Positions 8,713 to 17,390 of a stretch of DNA of 64,000 bases are shown here, piece by piece; the first letter of the stretch is position 1, and each line of letters opens with the position of its first letter. The DNA is from Pseudonocardia sp. TRM90224 (GTDB lineage Bacteria; Actinomycetota; Actinomycetes; Mycobacteriales; Pseudonocardiaceae). The DNA lies in NCBI RefSeq assembly GCF_021245725.1, contig NZ_JAJGSX010000026.1:31229-95228 (forward strand), read 5' to 3'. The position numbers and the translations under genes are program-made. The notes below the pieces were generated by a model, which did no database searches, was not told the DNA's origin, and saw only the letters and a program-made list of their open reading frames with translations.

Positions 8713-9744
8713 TCAGACGCCCTCCGCAGCGGTCGCGAGAACTGGGTGGTGGCAGGCGGCGATCCGCCCCGGCGCCACCTCGCGCATCAGCGGCTCCTCC
8801 GCCGCGCAGCGCTCGGTGGCCAGCGGGCAGCGGGTGCGGAACCGGCACCCGCTCGGCGGGTTCACCGGCGAGGGCATCTCGCCCCGGCCGCGATCGGCCC
8901 GGGCGATGTCGGCCCCGGTGACCGTCTCCATCGACGGGATCGACGAGACCAGCAGCCGCGTGTAGGGATGCACGGGGTGGTCGAACAGCGCCTCGGTGGG
9001 GCCGAGCTCGCAGATCTTGCCCAGGTACATGACAGCGACGCGATCGCTGATGTTGCGCACCACCCCGAGGTCGTGGGCGATGAAGACCAGCGTGAGCCCG
9101 TAGCGGCGCTTCATGTCCTCCAGCAGGTTCAGGATCTGCGCCTGCACCGAGACGTCGAGCGCCGACACCGGCTCGTCGCAGATCAGCACCTCGGGGTCGA
9201 GCACCAGCGCCCTGGCGATGGACACCCGCTGGCACTGGCCCCCGGAGAACTGGTGCGGCCGCCGGTCTGCCACCTGCTCGGGGTCCAGGCCGACGGCGGT
9301 GAGCACCTCCGGCACGAGCTTCGCGCGCTCGCTCCCCCGGCCCCACACGAGCAGCGGGTCGCCGACGATGTCGGGGATCCGCCGCCGGGGGTTCAGCGAC
9401 GAGATCGGGTCCTGGAAGATCATTTGCAGCTTCGGCCGGAGAGCCCGCAACTCGGCGGCCGAGAGCGTCGTGAGGTCGCGCCCCTCGAACGTCACCGAGC
9501 CGCTCGTCGGCCGCGGCAGTTGCATGATGGCCCGGCCGGTCGTCGACTTCCCGCACCCCGACTCGCCCACCAGCCCGAGCGTCTCCCCGCGGCGCACCTC
9601 GAGGCTGATCCCCGAGACGGCGTGCACGGTGCGGCCACCGCCGGCCGGGAACTCGACGACCAGGTCGTCGAGCCGAAGCACCACCTCGCACTCGGCCTCC
9701 GCCTCCGGCGCGGCCATCGCGGCGGCCACCTGCGGTGCCGTCAC
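8713..9744 (-). CDS. oligopeptide-type ABC transporter ATPase (DppF/OppF)
   Basis: 343 residues. Walker A is GESGCGKST, Q-loop FQDPISSLNPR, signature QFSGGQCQR and Walker B VLICDEPVSALD, then H-loop HDLGVV. The C-terminal oligopeptide/dipeptide extension contains GCRFRTRCPLATERC, with cysteines that bind an Fe-S cluster in some members. GTG at 9744 overlaps the stop of the binding protein as GTGA. With DppD (11366-12436) it would form the ATPase heterodimer of the importer. Confidence 0.92.
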   Translation of the reverse strand: MTAPQVAAAMAAPEAEAECEVVLRLDDLVVEFPAGGGRTVHAVSGISLEVRRGETLGLVGESGCGKSTTGRAIMQLPRPTSGSVTFEGRDLTTLSAAELRALRPKLQMIFQDPISSLNPRRRIPDIVGDPLLVWGRGSERAKLVPEVLTAVGLDPEQVADRRPHQFSGGQCQRVSIARALVLDPEVLICDEPVSALDVSVQAQILNLLEDMKRRYGLTLVFIAHDLGVVRNISDRVAVMYLGKICELGPTEALFDHPVHPYTRLLVSSIPSMETVTGADIARADRGRGEMPSPVNPPSGCRFRTRCPLATERCAAEEPLMREVAPGRIAACHHPVLATAAEGV

Positions 9745-11369
9745 CGGTCGAGCCAGGTCGTCGCGAAGAACGTGTCCCGGGTGAGGTACCGGACCACCCC
9801 CTTGACCTGCGGCTTCGCCACCGTCGACAGGTACCCCCGGCTGTAGTAGCCGACCGCGATGTCCTGGTTGGTGAGCAGCTGCACCTGCTGGTAGAGCTTC
9901 GTGCGCTCGGCCTCGTCGGTGATGGCGGCCGCCTGGTCGAGCAGCGCGTCGACCTCCGGGTTGGAATAGCCGCCGAAGTTGGTGTTCCCGCCGGTGCGCA
10001 GCAGGTTCTGCGCTGCCGGGTACGGCGTGTCGACGGGCCCGCCGACCCAGCCGGCCATCTGGAAGTCGCGGCTCTGCACCACGCTCGACGAGTACTGGGC
10101 CAGGTCGAAGAACTGGGGTTGCAGCGTGATCCCGATGGCTGCCATCTGCGCCTGCAGGAACTCGGCGAACGCGACGCGGTTGGGCGCGTTGGTGGTCTTG
10201 TAGGCGATGGTCGCGCTGCCGCCCGCGGCCACGTACTCCGCGACGAGGGCCTTCGCCTTCGCCACGTCGAACGCCGGCCACGCGGCCGCGGCCTCGGGCG
10301 TCTGGTACTTGCTGTCGTCGCCGAAGTAGCCGCCCGCGCGCTCCATCTGGCCGCGGAACTGGGTGGCCGCCAGCGCGTCGAGATCGATGCCGCGCACCAC
10401 GGCCTCCCGCATCCGGTGGTCGTCGAACGGCGCCTTCTGCTGGTTGAAGTAGACGTACTCGGCGCCGTGGCCCGACCCGTAGTAGACGGTGAGGTTCGGG
10501 TTCTGCAGGCCGCGCAGCAGCTCGGTCTGGTAGCCGCCGAAGATCAGGTCGACGTCGCCGTTCTCGATCGACGCATAGCGGGTCTCGGTGTCGGGCAGCG
10601 GGCGGAACTCCAGCCCGTCGAGGTACGGCATGCCCTGCTGCCAGTACGTCGGGTTGCGGGTCAGCTCCATCCGCGAGTCCCGCGCCCAGCTCTTCAGGAC
10701 GAACGGCCCGGCGCCGACCGGGTTGGCGCCGATCTGGTCACCGAAGCGCGCCAGCGCGGCCGGCGAGATGATCGTGCCGAGGTTGCCGATGTTGAAGCTC
10801 AGCGCGAACGCCGACGGGAACGAGCCGAACGGCTGCTTCAGCATGAACTCGACGGTCTGCGGGTCGACCGCGCGCATCGACGCGATCTGCGCGGCGTACC
10901 GGTTGCCGGGCGAGGACTTCTTGTCGATGTGCCGCTGCACGTTCGTGATCACGGCGGCGGCGTCGAGCGGGGTGCCGTCGGAGAACACGACGCCCGGCCG
11001 CAGGCCCATCCGCCACGTCCGGCCGCCGTCGGACGTGTCCATCGACGACGCGAGGTAGGGCTTCGGCACACCCTGGTCGTCGAACTTCAGCAGGGAGTCG
11101 TAGACGGCCGACGCGGCCTGGTTGGTGTTCTGGACGGTGGGGTCGAAGCTGACCGCCTCGCGGTCGGTGCCCATCGTCAGCGTCCCGCCGGACTTGGGCG
11201 TCCCCTCCGCCGCGAGGTCGCCGCCGTAGGGATGGATCGTCCTGATGTCGGGCCCGCCGGGGCCGGCACCGTTGATCCCTGGTGCCGCGCCGCACGCGGC
11301 CAGGAGTCCGGCGGTGAGCAGCGTCGCGAGCGCTGTGACCATCCGTCGGGAGGCTCGGATCGCCCTCAT
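9741..11369 (-). CDS. ABC transporter solute-binding lipoprotein, family 5
   Basis: 542 residues, usual for SBP_bac_5. A lipoprotein signal peptide with lipobox LLAAC places the acylated cysteine at residue 26. The mature part has the family 5 pattern, including GGTLTMGTDREAVSFDP and YTFRPGVVFSDG-like text (GLRPGVVFSDGTPLDA). It captures the ligand outside the membrane for the DppBC/DF complex. Family 5 proteins bind peptides, nickel, sugars or aromatic compounds; location in this operon suggests an aromatic acid or conjugate (inference). ATG overlaps the DppD stop as ATGA. Confidence 0.92.
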   Translation of the reverse strand: MRAIRASRRMVTALATLLTAGLLAACGAAPGINGAGPGGPDIRTIHPYGGDLAAEGTPKSGGTLTMGTDREAVSFDPTVQNTNQAASAVYDSLLKFDDQGVPKPYLASSMDTSDGGRTWRMGLRPGVVFSDGTPLDAAAVITNVQRHIDKKSSPGNRYAAQIASMRAVDPQTVEFMLKQPFGSFPSAFALSFNIGNLGTIISPAALARFGDQIGANPVGAGPFVLKSWARDSRMELTRNPTYWQQGMPYLDGLEFRPLPDTETRYASIENGDVDLIFGGYQTELLRGLQNPNLTVYYGSGHGAEYVYFNQQKAPFDDHRMREAVVRGIDLDALAATQFRGQMERAGGYFGDDSKYQTPEAAAAWPAFDVAKAKALVAEYVAAGGSATIAYKTTNAPNRVAFAEFLQAQMAAIGITLQPQFFDLAQYSSSVVQSRDFQMAGWVGGPVDTPYPAAQNLLRTGGNTNFGGYSNPEVDALLDQAAAITDEAERTKLYQQVQLLTNQDIAVGYYSRGYLSTVAKPQVKGVVRYLTRDTFFATTWLDR

Positions 11370-12436
11370 GTCAACACCATCTCCTCGGTCACCGGGGTGC
11401 CTGCCGCACTCGCCCCGCGTTCGACGTTGCGTGCCTTGGCCTCGGCCCAGGCCGGGGTACCGAGCGGGTACCAGCAGCGGTACTGGTGGACGGGGGACCC
11501 GGCGTCGCGCAGCGGCGGGTCCTCGGTGAGGCAGCGGTCCTGCGCGTAGGGACAGCGCGGGCTGAACTTGCAGCCCGTCGGTGGGTTGAGCAGGTCCGGC
11601 GGGCGGCCCGGGATCACCTGGAGCCGGACGTGGTTGGGGCCCGACACGGGCGGGACCGCGTTCATGAGCGCCTCGGTGTAGGGCATCCGCGGCTCGGCGA
11701 ACAGCGCCGCGGTGGGCGCGGTCTCCACGATCTTGCCGGCGTACATCACCGCGATCCGGTCCGACCGGCTGCGCACCACCCGCAGGTCATGGGTGACCAG
11801 CAGCATCGCCATGTCGCTGCTTCGATGCAGGTCGGCCAGCAGGTCCAGGATCTGGGCCTGCACGGTGACGTCGAGCGCGGTGGTGGGCTCGTCGGCGAGC
11901 AGCAGCCGCGGGCTGCACGAGAGCGCGATCGCGATCGTGACCCGCTGCCGCATGCCTCCCGAGAGCTCGTGCGGGTACTGGCGCACCCGGCGGTCCGGTT
12001 CGGACAGGCCCACGTCGCGCAGCAGCGCCACCGCGCGGTCGCGCGCCTCCTGCTTCGTAGCGACCATCTTGTGCAGCAGGAGCGACTCGGTGAGCTGCAC
12101 CCCGATGCGCTTCACCGGGTTCAGCGACGTCATCGGGTCCTGCAGGATCAGCGCGATCTCCGCGCCCCAGAACGCGGAGAGCGCCTTTCCCGAGAGGTCG
12201 GTCAGCCGAGTGCCGTCGTAGGTGACGGTGCCGCTCACCTCCGTGTCGCGCCCGCCGGCGACGAGACCCATGAGCCGCCGGGTCAGCACCGTCTTGCCCG
12301 AGCCGCTCTCCCCGACGACGGCGAGCACCTCACCCGCCTTGACCGCCAGCGACACCCCCTCGACGGCGTGCACCACGCCGCCCCGGGTGCGGAACCGCAC
12401 GTGGACGTCGTCCGCCGTCAGGAGCTCGCCGCTCAC
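11366..12436 (-). CDS. oligopeptide-type ABC transporter ATPase (DppD/OppD)
   Basis: 356 residues. Walker A GESGSGKTVL, Q-loop LQDPMTSLNP, signature HELSGGMRQR, Walker B LLLADEPTTALD and switch VTHDLRVV are present, plus the C-terminal oligopeptide motif GCKFSPRCPYAQDRC. GTG at 12436 overlaps the DppC stop as GTGA; the same frame remains open far upstream but that part lies opposite DppC in another frame. It partners DppF. Confidence 0.92.
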   Translation of the reverse strand: MSGELLTADDVHVRFRTRGGVVHAVEGVSLAVKAGEVLAVVGESGSGKTVLTRRLMGLVAGGRDTEVSGTVTYDGTRLTDLSGKALSAFWGAEIALILQDPMTSLNPVKRIGVQLTESLLLHKMVATKQEARDRAVALLRDVGLSEPDRRVRQYPHELSGGMRQRVTIAIALSCSPRLLLADEPTTALDVTVQAQILDLLADLHRSSDMAMLLVTHDLRVVRSRSDRIAVMYAGKIVETAPTAALFAEPRMPYTEALMNAVPPVSGPNHVRLQVIPGRPPDLLNPPTGCKFSPRCPYAQDRCLTEDPPLRDAGSPVHQYRCWYPLGTPAWAEAKARNVERGASAAGTPVTEEMVLT

Positions 12437-13293
12437 AGGTTGCTCTCCTTGACCTCGAACTGCTTGCGGGTCCGCTCGCCGATGTAGTTGATCGAGAGCA
12501 CGGTGAGGAACATGACCGCCGCAGGGAAGAGCGAGATGTGCGGGTAGCGCAGCAGCTCGGCGCGGCCGCCGGCGATCATGCCGCCCCAGCTGGGCGTCGG
12601 CGGCGGGATGCCGAGGCCGAGGAAGCTCAGCGAGCCCTCCACCACGATGAACGTGCCGATCATGATGAAGGCGTACGCCGCCACCGGGAGCACGACGTTG
12701 GGCGTGATCTCCTTGGCGATGATCCGCAGCGGCCGGCAGCCGTACGCCCGGGCCGCCTGCACGTACTCCCGTTGCGCCACCACGAGCGTGGTCGCCCTGG
12801 TGAGCCGGATGAACGTGGGGACGGACAGGATCGCGAGGCCGCCGATCAGGTGCGGCAGGCTCGCGCCGAGGATGGCGACGATCGCGATGATCAGCACCAG
12901 GCCGGGGAACGCGAGCACGACGTCGGTGACCCACGCGAGCACGCGCTCCGTGCGACCGCCGAAGTAGCCGGCGATCATGCCGAGCACGCCCCCGACGATC
13001 GCGCCGATGCCAACTGCACAGATCCCGACCAGCAGCGACGCCCGCGCGCCGTACACGACGCGGGAGAAGGTGTCGCGACCCAGCGTGTCGCCACCCAGCC
13101 AGTGGCTGGGCGTGATCCCGCTGAAGACGGCGCGGTAGTCCGGGATCGTCGGGTCCCACAGCGGCAGCAGCGGCGCGAACACCGCGGCGAGCACGACCGC
13201 GCCCAACCAGGTCCACGCCACCCACCAGCCCCACGGCGTGCGGGTGAGCCGGATCCGCGGAGCGGCTGCGGTGGCAGCAAGGGTCTCAGGCAT
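12433..13293 (-). CDS. ABC transporter permease (DppC)
   Basis: 286 residues. An N-terminal hydrophobic helix (WVAWTWLGAVVLAAVFAPLL) is followed by about five more membrane segments and the EAA loop region YVQAARAYGCRPLRIIAKEI that contacts the ATPases. The start overlaps the DppB stop by 8 bases. It forms the translocation channel with DppB. Confidence 0.92.
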   Translation of the reverse strand: MPETLAATAAAPRIRLTRTPWGWWVAWTWLGAVVLAAVFAPLLPLWDPTIPDYRAVFSGITPSHWLGGDTLGRDTFSRVVYGARASLLVGICAVGIGAIVGGVLGMIAGYFGGRTERVLAWVTDVVLAFPGLVLIIAIVAILGASLPHLIGGLAILSVPTFIRLTRATTLVVAQREYVQAARAYGCRPLRIIAKEITPNVVLPVAAYAFIMIGTFIVVEGSLSFLGLGIPPPTPSWGGMIAGGRAELLRYPHISLFPAAVMFLTVLSINYIGERTRKQFEVKESNL

Positions 13294-14311
13294 CGCGGCG
13301 CACCCTCGGGTCCAGAGCCAGGTACAGCAGGTCGATCAGCATGTTGATCACGACGTAGGCGACGGCGACGAACAGCAGCGCGCCCTGCAGGATCATGTAG
13401 TCGCGGTTGAACACCGCCTGCACGATCAGCTGCCCGAGCCCCGGGATGGCGAACAGGGTCTCGACGATCACCGTGCCGCCCAGCAGCCGGCCGATGTTCA
13501 CGCCCGACAGCGTGATCAGCGAGAACGACGACGGCCGCAGCGCGTGCCGCAGCAGGATCGTCCTGGGCCCCAGCCCCTTCGAGCGGGCCATGAGGATGAA
13601 GTCCTCCTGCAGCGTCGAGATCATGTCCGAGCGCAGCAGCTGCCGGTACACCGCGGCCTCGGCGATCATCAACGTGAGGCACGGCAGGATGATCGACCGC
13701 AGGTTGCGCAGCGGGTCCTCGACGAACGGCGTGAAGCCGGTGGCAGGCAGGATGCTCGTCACGCCGCCGGCGAACAGGACGATCAGCACCATGCCGAACA
13801 CGAACTGCGGCATGGCCGCGGCGCCGAACCCGATCGTCATCGACGCCCGGTCCACCAGCCGGCCGGGCCGGTAGGCGGAGTAGACCGCGAGCGGCACGGC
13901 CACCAGCAGCGCGAGTATCTGCGCGATGATCGCGATCTCGAACGAGACCGGGATCCGCTCGGCGAGCGCCGCCGCCACCGGCTGCCCGGTGCGGAAGGAG
14001 CTGCCGAGATCACCGGTGGCCACACCGCCGAGCCAGTCGACGTAGCGCACGAGCAGCGGCCGGTCGAGCTGCAGCGTCTCGCGGACCTGCTGCACCTGCT
14101 CGGGGGTGGCGTTGTCGCCCGCGACGACGACGGCGGCGTCGCCGGGCAGCAGGTCCACCACGACGAACGCCAGGAACGTCACGGCGAGCAGGACGAGCAC
14201 CAGGTGGAGCAGGCGCTTGCGGATGCGGCGCAGGAGCTGCCGCCGGCGCGCGCCCAGCGGTGCCCGCGGAGCGGGCGGGTCGGTGGTCGCGGTCGCTACG
14301 GTCGCGGTCAT
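13286..14311 (-). CDS. ABC transporter permease (DppB)
   Basis: 341 residues with about six membrane segments, the N-terminal one in LVLVLLAVTFLAFVVVDLLP. A typical periplasmic loop contains LQLDRPLLVRYVDWLGG, and the ATPase-contact EAA loop is DFILMARSKGLGPRTILLRH. It is the first transporter gene, starting 8 bases after the ferredoxin stop, and is the DppC partner. Confidence 0.92.
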   Translation of the reverse strand: MTATVATATTDPPAPRAPLGARRRQLLRRIRKRLLHLVLVLLAVTFLAFVVVDLLPGDAAVVVAGDNATPEQVQQVRETLQLDRPLLVRYVDWLGGVATGDLGSSFRTGQPVAAALAERIPVSFEIAIIAQILALLVAVPLAVYSAYRPGRLVDRASMTIGFGAAAMPQFVFGMVLIVLFAGGVTSILPATGFTPFVEDPLRNLRSIILPCLTLMIAEAAVYRQLLRSDMISTLQEDFILMARSKGLGPRTILLRHALRPSSFSLITLSGVNIGRLLGGTVIVETLFAIPGLGQLIVQAVFNRDYMILQGALLFVAVAYVVINMLIDLLYLALDPRVRRDA

Positions 14312-14319
14312 CGGGTGCC

Positions 14320-14664
14320 TCAGCTGTCCCGCCGGGGCAGCGCTGCCACCAGCGGCGTGTCGGCGCCGACCACACCCAGCCCGACCGCCCCGCCCGGATC
14401 ACCGAGCACACCGTCGCGGCCGGGCAGCAGGTCGTAGAAGAACGCCGCGTTGTCGGCGATGTGCGCGGACTCCGCCGGCGTCGCCGTCTGCTCCAGCACG
14501 ATCGAGTCGACGGGGCACTCCGGCTCGCACGCGCCGCACTCGATGCACTCGGCCGGGTTGATATAGAGCTTGCGGTCGCCCGTGTAGATGCAGTCGACCG
14601 GGCAGACGTCGACACAGCTGCGGTCCATCAGGTCGACGCAGGATTCGGCGATGACGTAGGTCAT
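14320..14664 (-). CDS. 7Fe-type ferredoxin
   Basis: 114 residues. Cysteines C9, C17, C21-P and C25 (spacing x7, x3) match a [3Fe-4S] site, and CIECGACEPECP (C40, C43, C46, C50) binds a [4Fe-4S] cluster, the FdxA pattern. The 50-residue tail beyond the clusters is longer than in minimal ferredoxins. It lies directly after the Rieske oxygenase gene and is the likely electron donor for the oxygenase(s) of this island (inference), although Rieske oxygenases more often use [2Fe-2S] donors. No ferredoxin reductase is encoded nearby. Confidence 0.9.
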   Translation of the reverse strand: MTYVIAESCVDLMDRSCVDVCPVDCIYTGDRKLYINPAECIECGACEPECPVDSIVLEQTATPAESAHIADNAAFFYDLLPGRDGVLGDPGGAVGLGVVGADTPLVAALPRRDS

Positions 14665-14706
14665 CTCGCAGACACCTCGTTGTGTCGTGGTGGCGATCGG
14701 GTCCGA

Positions 14707-16050
14707 TCAGGAACCGGCGACCGGGGTGGCGGCCGCGCCGCGCTCGTAGAGCTGCACCATCGGGTCGTCGTCCGTGCCGAGGTGGCGCCAGTCCTCCCCG
14801 TCCTCGAGGATCTTCTCGGCGGACCGGATGCTGCGGTAGTCGAGGTCACCGTCGACGGCCGGCGCATCACCGCCTGCGGCCACGCGCTTGGCGGCGGCCA
14901 GCAGCAGCCGGCGCATCCGGATGATCGCCTTGTCCGAGGTGCCGAGCCGTTCCTGCGTGCGGTCGTAGATCGGGCCCATCGACTCGGTGACCATGAAGTC
15001 CTGGCTGATGAACTCCCGGACCCCGGAGTACGTGCTGGTCCGCTGCTCGGCGCGGTCGATCCCGTAGTCGTTCGCGGCCGTGTAGCGGCGCGGGATGATC
15101 CCGTTGCGCCCCACCTCGGCCGGCCCGAACTCGAACGGCGACACCGAGAACAGGTTCTCCCCGCCGACCTCCGCGATGCTGCCCTGGTCGCGGGTGGCGA
15201 AGCTGTAGCGCCAGGTGTTCTCGTCGTCGGCCGGCACGAACAGGCCGTGCTGCGTGTTGAACGGCACCGACGCGATCACCGTGTTGTACGGGTAGCAGAA
15301 CGCGCTCATCCGCACGTGGGTGTAGCCGTTGGGGGTGTCCCGGATGCCCACGTACTTGAACCCGTACCAGGTGTCCTCGATCTCCAGCCGGGGCGCGCGA
15401 TCGTGCTTCCAGAACTTCCACGACATCGCGTTGGTCGGGTAGCCGGGCTTGTCGCTGCCGTCGTCGGGGATGTCGTCGACACCGTTCCACTGGTGCAGCC
15501 ACGAGATGTGCGAGGTGTCGAGGTTGCCCTCCATCGCCTGCACCCAGTTGCACGTCGTGTGCAGCTTCGTGGCCGCGACCTGGTCCGGCGCCAGCTTCTC
15601 GGTCCCGAAGTCGCGGAACGGCGGCTGCTTGTCGGCCGGGCCCATGTAGGTCCACACGATCCCGCCCGACTCGTGCGTCGGGTACGCCTTGATCCGGACC
15701 TTGTCCTTGAACACGCTGGTGGGCGGTTCGCTGGGCATGTCGACGCACGCGCCGTCGGCGTCGAACTTCCAGCCGTGGTACGGGCAGCGCAGCCCGCACT
15801 CCTCGTTGCGCCCGAAGAAGAGCGAGGCGCCGCGGTGCGGGCAGTTCTCCCCCACCAGCCCCAGCCGGCCGGTGGTGTCGCGGAACGCGACGAGGTTCTC
15901 TCCCAGCAGCCGCACCCGCACCGGGTCGCTGTCGGGGGTGGGCGCCTCGCTGACCAGCAGCGCCGGCGTCCAGTAGCGGCGCAGCAACTCGCCCATCGGA
16001 GTTCCTGGGCCCACCCGGGTCAGGAGCTCGTTGTCCTGCGTGGAGAGCAT
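14707..16050 (-). CDS. Rieske non-heme iron oxygenase, alpha subunit (B)
   Basis: 447 residues. The Rieske ligands are in CPHRGAS and CPYHGW, and the catalytic iron motif is EGNLDTSHISWLH. The sequence is collinear with the oxygenase at 1162-2496 throughout (NELLTRVGPGTPMGELLRRY at the start, SQDFMVTESMGPIYDRTQE near the end), so the two are paralogues. It follows the extradiol dioxygenase by 36 bases and precedes the ferredoxin by 42, in the same operon. Its role is likely ring hydroxylation or O-demethylation before ring cleavage. Confidence 0.92.
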   Translation of the reverse strand: MLSTQDNELLTRVGPGTPMGELLRRYWTPALLVSEAPTPDSDPVRVRLLGENLVAFRDTTGRLGLVGENCPHRGASLFFGRNEECGLRCPYHGWKFDADGACVDMPSEPPTSVFKDKVRIKAYPTHESGGIVWTYMGPADKQPPFRDFGTEKLAPDQVAATKLHTTCNWVQAMEGNLDTSHISWLHQWNGVDDIPDDGSDKPGYPTNAMSWKFWKHDRAPRLEIEDTWYGFKYVGIRDTPNGYTHVRMSAFCYPYNTVIASVPFNTQHGLFVPADDENTWRYSFATRDQGSIAEVGGENLFSVSPFEFGPAEVGRNGIIPRRYTAANDYGIDRAEQRTSTYSGVREFISQDFMVTESMGPIYDRTQERLGTSDKAIIRMRRLLLAAAKRVAAGGDAPAVDGDLDYRSIRSAEKILEDGEDWRHLGTDDDPMVQLYERGAAATPVAGS

Positions 16051-16086
16051 CGTCGGCCTCTCTCGAGTGTGGTGGTGGAGACGGCG

Positions 16087-17241
16087 TCAGGTGGGTTGGA
16101 GGCGCTGGCGCTCCAGCTCGGTCACCTGCCGGGCGGACAGCGCGAGCAGTGGGTGCGCGCCGACCGACGTCAGGCGGTCGAACCCGTCGGCCAGCAATGC
16201 ATCGCGCTGTACGGCGGTCAGCTCGGCCGCGTCGGCGACCGCGACCGGGTCGAGCACGAACTCCTGCCGCAGCACCTCGTCGGTGATCACCTGGTGCAGC
16301 AGGCGGTTGAGCGCGAAGCTCGCCGGATCGGGGAATCGGTAGTAGACGAAGTCTGTCTGGGTGAAGGTGTGCCCGCCGAACCGCGGCACCGGGTTCGCGA
16401 GCGGCTCGTCGACGCTGGGCACCGTGCCGGCGGCGACGGGCGGAACGAACTGCACGACGCCGTGCCCGTGATGGGACAGGTGCTGGTAGGACAGCAGCGA
16501 GCCGGCGACGGGGCCGGTGGTGCCCGCGAGCATTCCGAGCATCACGAACCACGTCAGCAGCTCGCTCTCCCCCACCTCGTCGAGCTGCACCGGCGTGAGG
16601 TCGAGCAGCTCGTCGTAGCGGCCGGCCGACACCTCCTGCAGCACCCACTCGTCGAAGGCGAAGTTCGGCGCGGTGTACCGGGCCGTGCCCGGGAAGTGCG
16701 ACATCCCGCCGCTGGCCAGCACGGCGAGCCGCTCGGGACGGTCGGCGAGGGATGCGGCGATGGCCCTGCCGAGGGTGAAGCAGCGGCGTGGGCTCGGCAA
16801 CGGCGGCAAATAGGCGTTGACCAGCAGCGGGATCACCGGGACGGCCCGCTCGGCCAGCACGTGCTCGAACGGCGTGAGGAACGCGTGGCCCAGCTTCGCG
16901 TCCTGCGAGTAGGTGAGGTCGACGTCGCGGGCGACGACACCGTGCAGCAGTGCCGTGGCGAGTCCGGTGTGCACCGGCACACGCCGCGCCCGGTGCATGT
17001 AGTGCGCCTCCACGTCCGGCGACAGCACCAGCGTGAAGGTGGGCACCGCCTCCAGCCAGAACGTCTCGAGGTGGTCGATCCCGATCACGAGCAGCGCATC
17101 GGGACGTGTCTCGTCGAGCACCGCACCGAACCGGCGCAGCGCCTCGGTGCTGCCGTCGAGCTTGGCGGGATCCTCGTGCGGGGGGCGCGAAAGCAGCTGG
17201 GGGGCGTGCACGGCAGCAGCTGCCGCGACGATCTCAGCCAT
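16087..17241 (-). CDS. fused class III extradiol (gallate/protocatechuate-type) dioxygenase
   Basis: 384 residues. The N-terminal part (to about 290) is LigB-like: H12 in AVHAP, H57 in GIDHLETFW, H182 in GGMSHFPGT, and a candidate iron ligand glutamate in EVGESELL (E225 or E227). Residues about 308-384 (SFALNRLLHQVITDEVLRQE onward) resemble the small LigA subunit, giving a B-A fusion as in gallate dioxygenases GalA/DesB. ATG at 17241 has GGGAGG 6 bases upstream; a longer open frame to 17373 has none. It is the first gene of the catabolic operon. GalB, GalC and GalD homologues nearby favour gallate cleavage to 4-oxalomesaconate. Confidence 0.85.
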   Translation of the reverse strand: MAEIVAAAAAVHAPQLLSRPPHEDPAKLDGSTEALRRFGAVLDETRPDALLVIGIDHLETFWLEAVPTFTLVLSPDVEAHYMHRARRVPVHTGLATALLHGVVARDVDLTYSQDAKLGHAFLTPFEHVLAERAVPVIPLLVNAYLPPLPSPRRCFTLGRAIAASLADRPERLAVLASGGMSHFPGTARYTAPNFAFDEWVLQEVSAGRYDELLDLTPVQLDEVGESELLTWFVMLGMLAGTTGPVAGSLLSYQHLSHHGHGVVQFVPPVAAGTVPSVDEPLANPVPRFGGHTFTQTDFVYYRFPDPASFALNRLLHQVITDEVLRQEFVLDPVAVADAAELTAVQRDALLADGFDRLTSVGAHPLLALSARQVTELERQRLQPT

Positions 17242-17306
17242 GGTGCCTCCCGGTGGCGCGGCGCATGACCTGGACCATAGACAGAAGTCACCAGAAGTGG
17301 CAACCA

Positions 17307-17337
17307 GATTGTTAACAATCCTGTGAGCAGATATGCT
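17307..17337 (+). promoter_or_regulatory. perfect 14-bp palindrome and candidate GntR promoter
   Basis: GATTGTTAACAATC (17307-17320) is a perfect palindrome in the 149-bp gap between the divergent extradiol dioxygenase (17241) and gntR (17391). TTGTTA (17309-17314) and TATGCT (17332-17337) are separated by 17 bases and could be the -35 and -10 of gntR. The palindrome would then overlap the -35, giving autoregulation and control of the leftward operon. A GntR/FCD site is the natural reading; this is inference from symmetry and position. Confidence 0.6.
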
Positions 17338-17390
17338 GCCGATCCGGGGCCGAGGCGGATGGCTGCACGGCACGAATCGAGGGGACGTCC

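Noticed and set aside
14260..17268. A 1002-codon open frame on the plus strand opposite the Rieske and extradiol dioxygenase genes
   Set aside because: It has no recognisable domain and is rich in Arg, Val, Ala, Gly and His as expected from the reverse of GC-rich codons. The minus strand carries well-conserved enzymes throughout.
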